The notes beneath the pieces were generated by a model. It was not told where the DNA came from, ran no database searches, and saw only the letters and a list, made by a program, of their open reading frames with translations. From contig UQUO01000010.1 in assembly GCA_900544295.1 (NCBI GenBank), forward strand, positions 10,364-74,363: a DNA stretch of 64,000 nt, read 5' to 3'. The position numbers and the translations under genes were made by a program. Positions 24,404 to 32,046 of the stretch are shown one piece after another; the first letter of the stretch is position 1, and each line of letters begins with the position of its first letter. This stretch comes from an uncultured Eubacteriales bacterium (GTDB lineage: Bacteria; Bacillota; Clostridia; Oscillospirales; Oscillospiraceae).

Positions 24404-25838
24404 CGCGCTCACCTCCAGTCAGGTCATGGCAGACCTTGCCGGGGTTCAGTATCCCCTTCGGGTCAAAGACCTGTTTTATCGCGGCCATGAGCCCGTAGGC
24501 CGTCTCGCCTGCTGACAGGCGCAGATAGTCCTTCTTCGCGTGGCCGATGGCGTGCTCGCCGGAGACCTGGCCCTGGAACTCGTCGCACTTTTTGTAACAG
24601 CTGTCCATGGCGAGTTTGCAGCGGCGCTTGAACTCGGCCTCCTCCAGCTCGTTGGAGCAGCAGTAGATGTGGAGGTTGCCGTCGCCCGCGTGGCCGAAGG
24701 CGCGCAGGCGCAGGCCGTTTTTTTCAGCCTCCGCCCGGGCGAAGGCGAGAAACTCCGCAATGCGGTCAACGGGTACGACGACGTCCATCTCGTCCAGGAG
24801 CTTGGAGTCCGCCTCGATGGCCGTGAGGAAGGCGCTGCGCGCGGCCCACACGTCCTTTTTGAGGTTGTCCGTCCAGACCACCAGCACGTCGAAGGCCCCG
24901 GCCCTCTCGGCCACTTCCGCAAGGCGGTCCATTTTGGCCGTGAGCTCGGCCTCGCTGCCGCCGACGAGGGTGACGAGGATATAGGCGCCCACGTCCCTCC
25001 CGTTTACGCGCGTGGGGAAGACGGGGTTTCCCGTGAACTCGGCGGAGGACTCCACGATGTCGCGCTCCATGAACTCGATGCTCTGCGGCTCAAGGTTTGC
25101 GAGCTTGATGGCGGGCACGGAGGCGATGGCGGCGGAGATCTCCTCAAAGGGCAGCAGGAGGCTGACGTCCATGATGGGCTTGGGTATGAGTTTGAGCGTG
25201 AGCTCCGTGATGACGCCGAGGGTGCCCTCGGAGCCTATCATGAGGTGGAGCAGGCTGTAGCCGGAGCTGGTCTTGCAGACGGCCTTGCCGAGCTTCAGCA
25301 CCTCGCCGCTGGGGAGGACAACGATCATGGCGAGGACGTAGTCGCGGGTGACGCCGTATTTGACGGCGCGCATGCCTCCGGCGTTGGTGCTGACGTTGCC
25401 GCCGACGGTGGAGGTTTTCTCGCCCGGGTCGGGCGGGTACATGAGCCCGTGTGAGAGGGCGTCCGCGGCGAGGTCGCGCAGCAGGACGCCGGGCTGGATG
25501 GTGACGGTGAGGTTGTTCATGTCGTAGGCTAGGATGGAGTTCATCCGCTCAGTGGATAGGACGAGCCCCCCGCACAGCGGCACGCAGCCGCCGACGAGGC
25601 CGGTCCCGGCGCCGCGCACCGTGACGGGGACGCACTCCTCGCAGCAGATGCGCATGACCTCTGCCACCTCCTCGGTGGAGCTGGGGAAGCAGACGGCCTC
25701 GGGGGCAAACTTGCCGTAAATGGGCATCTCGTCATGCGAGAAGTCCTCTTTGACGGCCTCCCCAAAAACAAGCGCCTCTCCCAACACCCTCCGGAGCCGC
25801 TCCAAAACCGGTTCCGTGAGCTTCTTGTACGCAGGCAT
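24396..25838 (-). CDS. GlcD/LctD-type FAD-binding 2-hydroxyacid dehydrogenase
   Basis: The product is 480 residues. The FAD-binding type 4 domain has VTVRGAGTGLVGG (about residue 75) and PGEKTSTVGGNVSTNAGG. The C-terminal FAD-oxidase domain has FGHAGDGNLHIYC and SGEHAIGHAKKDYL. The start has AGGAGG upstream. Such enzymes oxidise D-lactate, glycolate or other 2-hydroxyacids to 2-oxoacids. Immediate coupling to etfBA points to the Etf-dependent lactate dehydrogenase type. A 7-bp hairpin (25869-25900) without a T-tract lies just upstream of the start, and no clear promoter is seen there, so the gene is probably read from the transketolase operon. Confidence 0.9.
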   Translation of the reverse strand: MPAYKKLTEPVLERLRRVLGEALVFGEAVKEDFSHDEMPIYGKFAPEAVCFPSSTEEVAEVMRICCEECVPVTVRGAGTGLVGGCVPLCGGLVLSTERMNSILAYDMNNLTVTIQPGVLLRDLAADALSHGLMYPPDPGEKTSTVGGNVSTNAGGMRAVKYGVTRDYVLAMIVVLPSGEVLKLGKAVCKTSSGYSLLHLMIGSEGTLGVITELTLKLIPKPIMDVSLLLPFEEISAAIASVPAIKLANLEPQSIEFMERDIVESSAEFTGNPVFPTRVNGRDVGAYILVTLVGGSEAELTAKMDRLAEVAERAGAFDVLVVWTDNLKKDVWAARSAFLTAIEADSKLLDEMDVVVPVDRIAEFLAFARAEAEKNGLRLRAFGHAGDGNLHIYCCSNELEEAEFKRRCKLAMDSCYKKCDEFQGQVSGEHAIGHAKKDYLRLSAGETAYGLMAAIKQVFDPKGILNPGKVCHDLTGGERDA

Positions 25839-25909
25839 ATATCCCGCCTCCTTTTACGCATATGTTCGCGCGGGCCGCCTCCGGAGGGAAACAGCCCGCG
25901 GTAATTACA

Positions 25910-27412
25910 TCAAAGGGCGCCCATGAGCAGGGGGAAGGCGTATTCCCTGTGGCCGAGCTTTTCGGCTATGGTGGGCTCTCCTCTGCATGTATCGACGATC
26001 TTGTCGAACAGCAGCCTGCCCGCCTCTTCTATGCTCATGGAGCCCAGTACCACCCCGGTGAGATCGGCGTCTATGTTGGCGCCTAACAGCTTCATAGCAT
26101 CCGGGGAGCCTGTTAGCTTGATGGCCGGGGCGATCGGATTGCCAACGGGAGTTCCTCTGCCTGTGCTGTACAGCAGCACGTTGGCCCCGGAGCACACTAG
26201 CCCCAGAAGCGACAGAGGGTCAAGTCCCGGATTATCCACGACATACAGCCCCTTTCCCGTGGGGTATTCGCCAAAGTCGAGCGCGCCCTCGACAGGCGCG
26301 GCGCCGCCTTTTTTGACGTTTCCAAGCGCCTTTTCCTTGAGTGTGCTTATGCCGCCGGCAATGTTCCCCGGCGCAGGGTTGCTCTCTTCAATGCTCCGGC
26401 CCATCATTTTGGCCCTGTCATACATCTCCGAGAGCAGGGAAATGACCTTGTCGGCCGTCTGCTTGCTGCGGGATTGCCGCGTCAGCACGCCCTCGCCTCC
26501 GTACCAGCCGACCGTCTCGCCCAGCAGGGAGACACCGCCGTTTTTGACGATTATATCCGAAGCGACGCCGATCGCCGGATTTGAGGCTGCCGCAGTTGTC
26601 CAGTCTGAGGCCCCGCACTTGACGCCGAGGCAGATGTCCGAGACCCCGGCCTCCACGCGCTCCTGGCCCTCCAGCTCGCGTCTCATGTCGAGCACGAGGG
26701 CCTCAAGAGCGGCATAGGCGGCCTCGGTGGAGCCGTAGTCCTGGGAGCGGACGAAGGCGCAGGGCTTCTCGTCCTTGACCTCGTTGTAAAACCACTCTGC
26801 ATCCACGCTCTCACAGCCGAGCCCGGCAAAAATTACCCCGCCGACGTTGGGATTGCGCGCTATGCCGAGCATGATGGCCTTGATGCGCTCAACCTCATTT
26901 GGCAGAATTACGCAGCCGGAGGGGTTCGTTATGGCCACTACGTCCCGGAACTTATACTCGATGTCGGAAACGATCTTGTTGGCGCAGACCGCCGTGGAGA
27001 GGACGACAAGGTGGTTGCGAAAGCCCACGAGGCCGTTCCTGCGCCTGTAGCCGAACAGCCTGGGCTGGGGAGAGAGCAGAAGAGAGTCGTCCAGCTCCCG
27101 GAGCTGCCCGGGGTCGAACTCATACAGATAGTTTTCCTTCCAGTTGGAGATGGGGTCGCTTATATTGTGCGTGTGCGCATAGCTGCCAGCCTCTATGTCG
27201 CAGGCAGCCGTGCCGATGGGGTGGCCGTATTTGAAAACCGTCTCGCCCCGGGCAATGCGCCGCAGGGCCAGCTTGTGCCCCTGGGGCAGGGCCTCCCTTA
27301 TCTCTATCCCGGCGTCCTCGCCGTTTATGAGCACGCGGTCGCCGGCGGACATGGCCTCGAGCGCGACTGCGACGTTGTCGCCGGCATCAAAACGTAAAGC
27401 TTTTTTTGTCAT
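25910..27412 (-). CDS. UxaA-family dehydratase (altronate/galactarate dehydratase-like)
   Basis: The product is 500 residues, single-chain with both family parts. An N-terminal SAF domain (about 1-95; GHKLALRRIARGETVFKYG) is joined to a GD_AH_C catalytic domain (GLVGFRNHLVVLSTAVCAN, VILPNEVERI, LGVKCGASDWTTA, GGVSLLGETVGWYGGEGV, LLYSTGRGTPVGNPIAP). Relatives dehydrate altronate and galactarate or split sulfolactate, using iron. The substrate here is unknown, but it should be a 2,3-hydroxylated acid. It lies 11 nt after the flavoprotein gene, so the two are probably functionally linked. Confidence 0.83.
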   Translation of the reverse strand: MTKKALRFDAGDNVAVALEAMSAGDRVLINGEDAGIEIREALPQGHKLALRRIARGETVFKYGHPIGTAACDIEAGSYAHTHNISDPISNWKENYLYEFDPGQLRELDDSLLLSPQPRLFGYRRRNGLVGFRNHLVVLSTAVCANKIVSDIEYKFRDVVAITNPSGCVILPNEVERIKAIMLGIARNPNVGGVIFAGLGCESVDAEWFYNEVKDEKPCAFVRSQDYGSTEAAYAALEALVLDMRRELEGQERVEAGVSDICLGVKCGASDWTTAAASNPAIGVASDIIVKNGGVSLLGETVGWYGGEGVLTRQSRSKQTADKVISLLSEMYDRAKMMGRSIEESNPAPGNIAGGISTLKEKALGNVKKGGAAPVEGALDFGEYPTGKGLYVVDNPGLDPLSLLGLVCSGANVLLYSTGRGTPVGNPIAPAIKLTGSPDAMKLLGANIDADLTGVVLGSMSIEEAGRLLFDKIVDTCRGEPTIAEKLGHREYAFPLLMGAL

Positions 27413-27423
27413 TGAATATCCTC

Positions 27424-29088
27424 TTACCTTTCAGAAACTTGACAGTCAACGCATCTGACCGCATCCCGGAAGGACAGCTGCATACGTCCGCCTGTGTTTT
27501 TGATGAGGATATTCTTGCGCCAATTCGGGTCGTCCATGTCGGGGAAATCGCTGCGGTAAAACACCCCGCGGCTCTCCCTGCGAAGCTCCGAAGCGCTTAT
27601 CTGCATGTCCGCCAGAAGCAGCATGTGCCTCAGGTGGATCAGCTCCGCCGCCTCGCCCAGACTGGAGGCCCGTAGACCGTCCAGCTCCCGCCGCAGTTCC
27701 CGCACCGTATGCGCAGCCGCGGAGAGGGTCTCCGCGTTGCGCTGGATGCCGAGATTTTCGTGCAGGCAGACACCGAGGCGTTTTCTGAGCTCCCGGGCCG
27801 GGAGCGGGGAATTGCCGCCTAGCAGAGCTTCGAGCCCTCGCTCCGCTTCCGACCATGTGCGCTCTATATCCTCCATTTTAACATAGCCCAGCCTTTTTGC
27901 ATAGTCCGCCGCGCTGTCTCCGGCGATATGCCCAAAAACTACCGTCTCGGCCCCAGCACTACCGCCAAGGCGGTTGGCTCCGTGCAGGCCGCCGATCACT
28001 TCTCCGCAGGCGAAGAGCCCTGCCACGTCGGTGGAACAGTCCGTGCCTACTACGACGCCGCCTAGATTTGTGTGGGCGGCTGGCATCATCTCGGGCATTT
28101 CCCGGGTAAGGTCGATGCCCGCGGCAGCGGCTGCCCTCGTAAAGATGGCGTGGTCCCTGTAGAGAAAGTCCCTGTCCATCATTGTCATGTCGTAGTAGAT
28201 GCCGCCGTGCGGCGTGCCGCGGCCCTCCCTGACCTCGCTGAGCATGGCCCGGGCAAGGCTGCCCTTCTGGGCGTTTTCGCGGGTGAGCCCGTAATCGGCC
28301 AGAAAATCCCGGCCCTCCCCGTTTCGCAGAACAGCGCCGTGCCGAAGCAGCGTGGTGGCGATGACCTTGCCGGAGAGCTCCTCCGGCCAAATAAAGCAGC
28401 AGGGCTCAAACTGCTGGAACTCCATGTCTGTCAGACGCGCCCCGGCCTCATAGGCCATGGCGTAGCCGTCGCCGGTGAGGGCCTTCGGGTAGGTGGAAAA
28501 GCTCTGCATGGCCCCGCAGCCGCCGGTGGCGAGTACAACGGCGCTCGCTGTGAAGCGCAGCAGCTCCCCTGAGCCCAGGCCCAGGCCGTAGGCGCCGAGG
28601 ACATGGCCGCGGGATACCAGCAGGCCGAGTATGTCCACGGGCGCGTACTGCTTTACTCCAAGCTCGCCGCACCGTGCTTTTAAAATTCGCATTTCCGCGC
28701 TGCCGCTGGAGACGCCTGTCTTGATAAGACGTGGATATGCTGTGCCCAGAGTATGTATCGGCAGGTAACGCCCTTCTGCGTCCCTGTCAAACTCAAGCCC
28801 CAGACCTTCGAGATATGTCACCTCGTCGAGCACGTGCTCAGACAGGACCATTGCTAGTCGGCTGTCATTGATGCCGTACCCGCTCTGTTCGATATCACTG
28901 AAGTAGAGCTCTTTGCTGTCTCCAGGCATTACAGGGGCGTTGAAGCCCATGATCTCTGGGGAAGCACAGGACGGCTTGCTGACGATTGCGACTTCCGTTC
29001 CAAGCTCGGCTGCGGCGACGGCGGCGCGCAGGCCGGCCACGCCGCCTCCAATGACCAGAACCTCAGTGTTTATTGTCCTAAAATCCAA
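27424..29088 (-). CDS. Fumarate-reductase-like FAD flavoprotein (SdhA/FrdA/AprA family)
   Basis: The product is 554 residues. I chose the TTG at 29088 because GGAGGG lies 6 nt upstream; the GTG at 29106 precedes that site. The dinucleotide-binding GGGVAGLRAA begins at residue 14. The capping/catalytic region reads PAAHTNLGGVVVGT, then GLFACGEVIGGLHGANRLGG. The C-terminal helical domain has the family motif ESRGVFYRSDFPDMDD. There is no signal peptide, heme site or iron-sulfur subunit gene beside it. Beside a UxaA-like dehydratase it may reduce the unsaturated product or oxidise a precursor; the substrate is unknown. Confidence 0.82.
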   Translation of the reverse strand: MDFRTINTEVLVIGGGVAGLRAAVAAAELGTEVAIVSKPSCASPEIMGFNAPVMPGDSKELYFSDIEQSGYGINDSRLAMVLSEHVLDEVTYLEGLGLEFDRDAEGRYLPIHTLGTAYPRLIKTGVSSGSAEMRILKARCGELGVKQYAPVDILGLLVSRGHVLGAYGLGLGSGELLRFTASAVVLATGGCGAMQSFSTYPKALTGDGYAMAYEAGARLTDMEFQQFEPCCFIWPEELSGKVIATTLLRHGAVLRNGEGRDFLADYGLTRENAQKGSLARAMLSEVREGRGTPHGGIYYDMTMMDRDFLYRDHAIFTRAAAAAGIDLTREMPEMMPAAHTNLGGVVVGTDCSTDVAGLFACGEVIGGLHGANRLGGSAGAETVVFGHIAGDSAADYAKRLGYVKMEDIERTWSEAERGLEALLGGNSPLPARELRKRLGVCLHENLGIQRNAETLSAAAHTVRELRRELDGLRASSLGEAAELIHLRHMLLLADMQISASELRRESRGVFYRSDFPDMDDPNWRKNILIKNTGGRMQLSFRDAVRCVDCQVSER

Positions 29089-29173
29089 GTGAAACCCTCC
29101 ATACACAGGAATGGACGTGAATTGCAGCTTCCGTGGAGCCTCTCCCGCCGGTCAAGGAGAAGCTCCACAGACC

Positions 29174-30124
29174 TCAAAGCGCCCTGACGGCCTGCTTCAT
29201 AGCGGCTATGCCGAAGCCTAGATGCTCCATCTGCTCATCGAAAGAGCCGAAACCGGGGAAGATATCGGGAATTCCGAGCCGTTTGACTCTGCACGGGACG
29301 CCGCCCTCTGCGATGGTCTCGCAGACGGCTCCGCCCAGACCGCCTGTTATGAAGGCGTCCTCAACGGTGACGAGCCTGCCTGTGCGTGCCGCGGCGCGGA
29401 GCACCAGCTCGGTGTCGAGGGGCTTTATGGTGTGCATGTCGATGACGCCCGCGTCAAAGCCCTCGGCCCGAAGCTGTTTTGCGGCCTCAAGGGCATAGGC
29501 TACCATGATGCCGCAGGCGATGATGTAGCCGTCCTTGCCCTCCAGGAGCTCAATGCCCTTGCCAAATTCGAATTTGTAGTCGCTCTTGTACACCTCGGGC
29601 TCATTGCGGCCGTTTGCAAGGCGGATGTAGACCGGCCCGTCATAGTCTGCGGCGGCTTCAAAGGCCTTGACGGCCTGGGAGGGGTCGCCCGGCACGCAGA
29701 GCGTCATTCTGGGGAAGGTGCGGAGTATGGCCAGGTCCTCCATGGCGTAGTGCGTGGAGCCGCAGGGGCCCTGGGACAGTCCCGTGTTGTTGCCGATGAG
29801 CTTCACGTTTGCGCCCTGATAGCAGATGTTGGTGCGTATGCCCTCTGCGGCACGCAGGGTGTTGAATACGGACATACCGTAGACAAAGGGCAGGAAACCC
29901 TCCAGCGCCAGCCCTGCGGCCAGGTCCATCGCAGCCATTTCCGCAATTCCGGTGTTGTAGTACTGCTTCGGGAACTTTTTTATGAATTCGGGCATGCCGG
30001 CTCTGCCGACGTCGGGGGAGATGAGCCGGAAGTCGGGCCGCTCCTGCGCCATCTTCTGCATGGCCGCGTCTATGGCAGGACGCGCGTGGCCCATTTTTTC
30101 GCCGAACGAATATGTCTCTATCAT
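29174..30124 (-). CDS. Transketolase, C-terminal (pyrimidine/transketolase_C) subunit
   Basis: The product is 316 residues, the second half of a split transketolase. It contains the pyrimidine-binding domain (YYNTGIAEMAAMDLAAGLAL, with the TPP-activating glutamate) and a Rossmann-like C domain (YIIACGIMVAYALEAAKQLR, VIDMHTIKPLD, EDAFITGGLGGAV). It pairs with the N-terminal subunit 13 nt upstream. Split transketolases in catabolic islands often move a C2 unit from non-standard ketoses (for example sulfofructose in the sulfo-transketolase pathway). The donor is not deducible here. A 29-nt hairpin region (29143-29171) follows the stop. Confidence 0.9.
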   Translation of the reverse strand: MIETYSFGEKMGHARPAIDAAMQKMAQERPDFRLISPDVGRAGMPEFIKKFPKQYYNTGIAEMAAMDLAAGLALEGFLPFVYGMSVFNTLRAAEGIRTNICYQGANVKLIGNNTGLSQGPCGSTHYAMEDLAILRTFPRMTLCVPGDPSQAVKAFEAAADYDGPVYIRLANGRNEPEVYKSDYKFEFGKGIELLEGKDGYIIACGIMVAYALEAAKQLRAEGFDAGVIDMHTIKPLDTELVLRAAARTGRLVTVEDAFITGGLGGAVCETIAEGGVPCRVKRLGIPDIFPGFGSFDEQMEHLGFGIAAMKQAVRAL

Positions 30125-30137
30125 CTTGAATCCCTCC

Positions 30138-30992
30138 TTATTTGTATCTGGTCTGCCTGACTTCGGTCAGGGCCTGTTCAAGCAGGGCGGGGTCCGTCAG
30201 CATGCCGTGGTGCCATGCGGGGGTGCCCTCCATGAAAGAGACGCCGTAGCCTTTTATCGTGTGGCCGATGATGACGGTGGGAACGTCGCTGTCGGCGTCG
30301 GGGATGTTGTCAAGTGCCTCGACGACCTCCTCCATGCAATTGCCGTTTATCTCCATGACGTTCCAGCCGAAGGCCTCAAACTTTTTGCCGAGCGGTTCCA
30401 GTTTGAGTCCGCCGTAAAACTCCTCGGTGGGGGAGCTCAGGCTCACCATGTTTCTGTCGATGAGAGCCACCAGGTTTCCAAGCTTGTAGTGCGCGGCCAG
30501 CATAGCGCCTTCCCAGACGGCCCCTTCGTTGCACTCGCCGTCGCCGAGCAGGGTGAAAACGTGATGCTTGTCCCCGCGCTCCTTTGCGGCTAGGGCCAGC
30601 CCGGAGCAGAGCGTCAGGCCGTGACCGAGCGAGCCGGAGGAGACCTCCATGCCCGGGTTCTGGTTTTTGCAGGGGTGCATGCCGTAGCGGCTGCCCCAGG
30701 CGCCGTAGGTCTCGAAAATCTCGTCAACGCTGCCGTAGCCCGCCATGGCCATGGCGATGTAGAGACAGCCGGCGCCGTGGCCCTTGGAGAGGACGAAGCG
30801 GTCGCGCTCCGGCCACTTGCCGTCGTAATCGAGGTTCTTTTTCATCTTGTACATGTAAAGCGCCGTCATCATGTCGGCCATTGAAAGGTCGCCGCCGAGA
30901 TGTATGAGCGTCTTTGCCGAGAGCTTCAGTATCAGTTCCCGCATCTCAAGGGCCTGATCCTTCAGCCTTTCGATGGTTTGCCTGTCAGCCAT
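30138..30992 (-). CDS. Transketolase, N-terminal (TPP-binding) subunit
   Basis: The product is 284 residues. The start MADRQTIERL at 30992 has GGAGGAAGGA upstream. The TPP motif GDGECNEGAVWEGAMLA ... LIDRN is intact, as are SKGHGAGCLY and GSLGHGLTLCSGLALA with the substrate and cofactor histidines. It is the first gene after a strong sigma-54-type promoter. It forms a heterodimer with the next gene product. Confidence 0.92.
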   Translation of the reverse strand: MADRQTIERLKDQALEMRELILKLSAKTLIHLGGDLSMADMMTALYMYKMKKNLDYDGKWPERDRFVLSKGHGAGCLYIAMAMAGYGSVDEIFETYGAWGSRYGMHPCKNQNPGMEVSSGSLGHGLTLCSGLALAAKERGDKHHVFTLLGDGECNEGAVWEGAMLAAHYKLGNLVALIDRNMVSLSSPTEEFYGGLKLEPLGKKFEAFGWNVMEINGNCMEEVVEALDNIPDADSDVPTVIIGHTIKGYGVSFMEGTPAWHHGMLTDPALLEQALTEVRQTRYK

Positions 30993-31057
30993 ATAAATCC
31001 TTCCTCCCTGAATCAATTCTTCCGAGGTTTTGTACCTCTTGTCCTGACTATATTTTC

Positions 31058-31074
31058 AGCAAAGTGCATGCCAA
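31058..31074 (-). promoter_or_regulatory. Sigma-54 (-24/-12) promoter of the transketolase operon
   Basis: The minus strand reads TTGGCATGCACTTTGCT: the GG and GC dinucleotides are exactly 10 nt apart, with a TTGC -12 box and TGGCA -24 box. It lies 66 nt upstream of the first transketolase gene. RpoN and a GAFTGA-type activator are encoded nearby. Confidence 0.82.
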
Positions 31075-31083
31075 CTTAAAACA

Positions 31084-31128
31084 GCCGCATCCGGCCCTGT
31101 TGAGCGTCTATCCGGGCTGGTATGCGGC
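31084..31128 (-). terminator. Terminator of the regulator-DUF2877 operon
   Basis: Imperfect 14-15-bp stem (GCCGCATCCGGCCC with GGGCTGGTATGCGGC, one bulge), followed on the minus strand by TGTTTTAA. It separates the DUF2877 gene from the sigma-54 promoter just downstream. Confidence 0.6.
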
Positions 31129-31153
31129 AAGTGTATCAAATGGCGTATCATAA

Positions 31154-31172
31154 TTTTACTGTCAGTGTAACA
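31154..31172. promoter_or_regulatory. Candidate activator site upstream of the transketolase sigma-54 promoter
   Basis: TTTTAC-tgtca-GTGTAACA lies 80-98 bp upstream of the -24 box, at the end of the DUF2877 gene. It resembles the site at 41719-41736 (TTTTAC-aatt-GTGTAAAA). The resemblance is by eye, and the spacer differs by 1 nt. Confidence 0.35.
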
Positions 31173-32046
31173 GCTCTGAAACGGCTCCGAGCGCATAGAC
31201 CATGCCGCAGAGCATGTCCGAGCCTGAACTGCTCCCGACACCAAGCAGGGCCGTCAGACTGTCGGCGGAGGGGCGGAGCTCCAGGCAGTTTCTCATAAGC
31301 GAAAAGTCCCCGCCTCTTGCGGCCGCAAGCAGGTAGGCTGCGCTGAAGCGGTTTGTACGCAGGGGCGCAAGGGCGGAGACCTCCTGCGCCAGGAAACCAA
31401 GGGCGGGGTGCTTAAGCCCCCAGACCGAGGAGGCGTGTTCGAGCGTGACGAGCAGGCCGGTGATGAAGTCGTCGAAAGAAGGGGTCAGGCCCCGCCCCAG
31501 CCCCAGCAGACCCTGGAGCGCCTCCCGGACGCGGCCCGCATCTGCTGCGCCTAGCGCGCCGCCCAGCAGACTCAGCGCCTCAAACCCGGCCCGGGCGAAC
31601 TCGTCCCGTATCTCCGCCTTGGATACCGACGGATGGGGGTAACCGCAGTAAGGCAGGAGCGCGGAGCGTCCGCAGGCTCCAAGTGCGCTCGTGAAGCGCT
31701 CTCTCAGGCTCTCCAGATTTTCGAGCGAGGGGCGTACTGCGGCGGGGGAGGGAACAGGCTCGAAATCTGTGTAAATACAAAGCCCCGTGCCCGGCGAAAA
31801 TATGCCTTCCGGGCGGAGCGAGGCCCGCTCCCCGCAGTTTGCACCGACCGCGCGGCTAAGCCCGGAAAAACCGGGGATGGCGATACCAAAGGGCAGACAG
31901 CCGTATTGCGTGTCATGAAGCATGACCATACCCCCGGGGCCGGTGAAATATATGCCCTCGCTGAACGCGCCCGCAAGCTCCAGCTCCTCCCCGGAGCGAA
32001 GCCGGGCCATGAGCCCGGCGTCGGATACCCGGCCTGAGAGTATCAT
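31162..32046 (-). CDS. DUF2877 protein (AllH-like)
   Basis: The product is 294 residues. The start ATG at 32046 overlaps the stop of the regulator as ATGA, with GGAGG in the regulator's last codons. The family motifs are present: GLGRGLTPSFDDFITG (canonically GLGPGLTPSGDD) and GVGSSSGSDMLCGM. In E. coli the DUF2877 protein YlbF (AllH) forms oxamate carbamoyltransferase with FdrA (AllF) and YlbE (AllG). Homologues of both are encoded 11-14 kb away in the same island. The two Pro/Gly changes in the first motif (P to R, G to F) may mark a different substrate. Confidence 0.82.
   Translation of the reverse strand: MILSGRVSDAGLMARLRSGEELELAGAFSEGIYFTGPGGMVMLHDTQYGCLPFGIAIPGFSGLSRAVGANCGERASLRPEGIFSPGTGLCIYTDFEPVPSPAAVRPSLENLESLRERFTSALGACGRSALLPYCGYPHPSVSKAEIRDEFARAGFEALSLLGGALGAADAGRVREALQGLLGLGRGLTPSFDDFITGLLVTLEHASSVWGLKHPALGFLAQEVSALAPLRTNRFSAAYLLAAARGGDFSLMRNCLELRPSADSLTALLGVGSSSGSDMLCGMVYALGAVSELLH

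Noticed and set aside
28448..29106. Start of the FrdA-like flavoprotein at GTG 29106
   Set aside because: The GGAGGG ribosome binding site lies downstream of that codon and is correctly spaced for TTG 29088.
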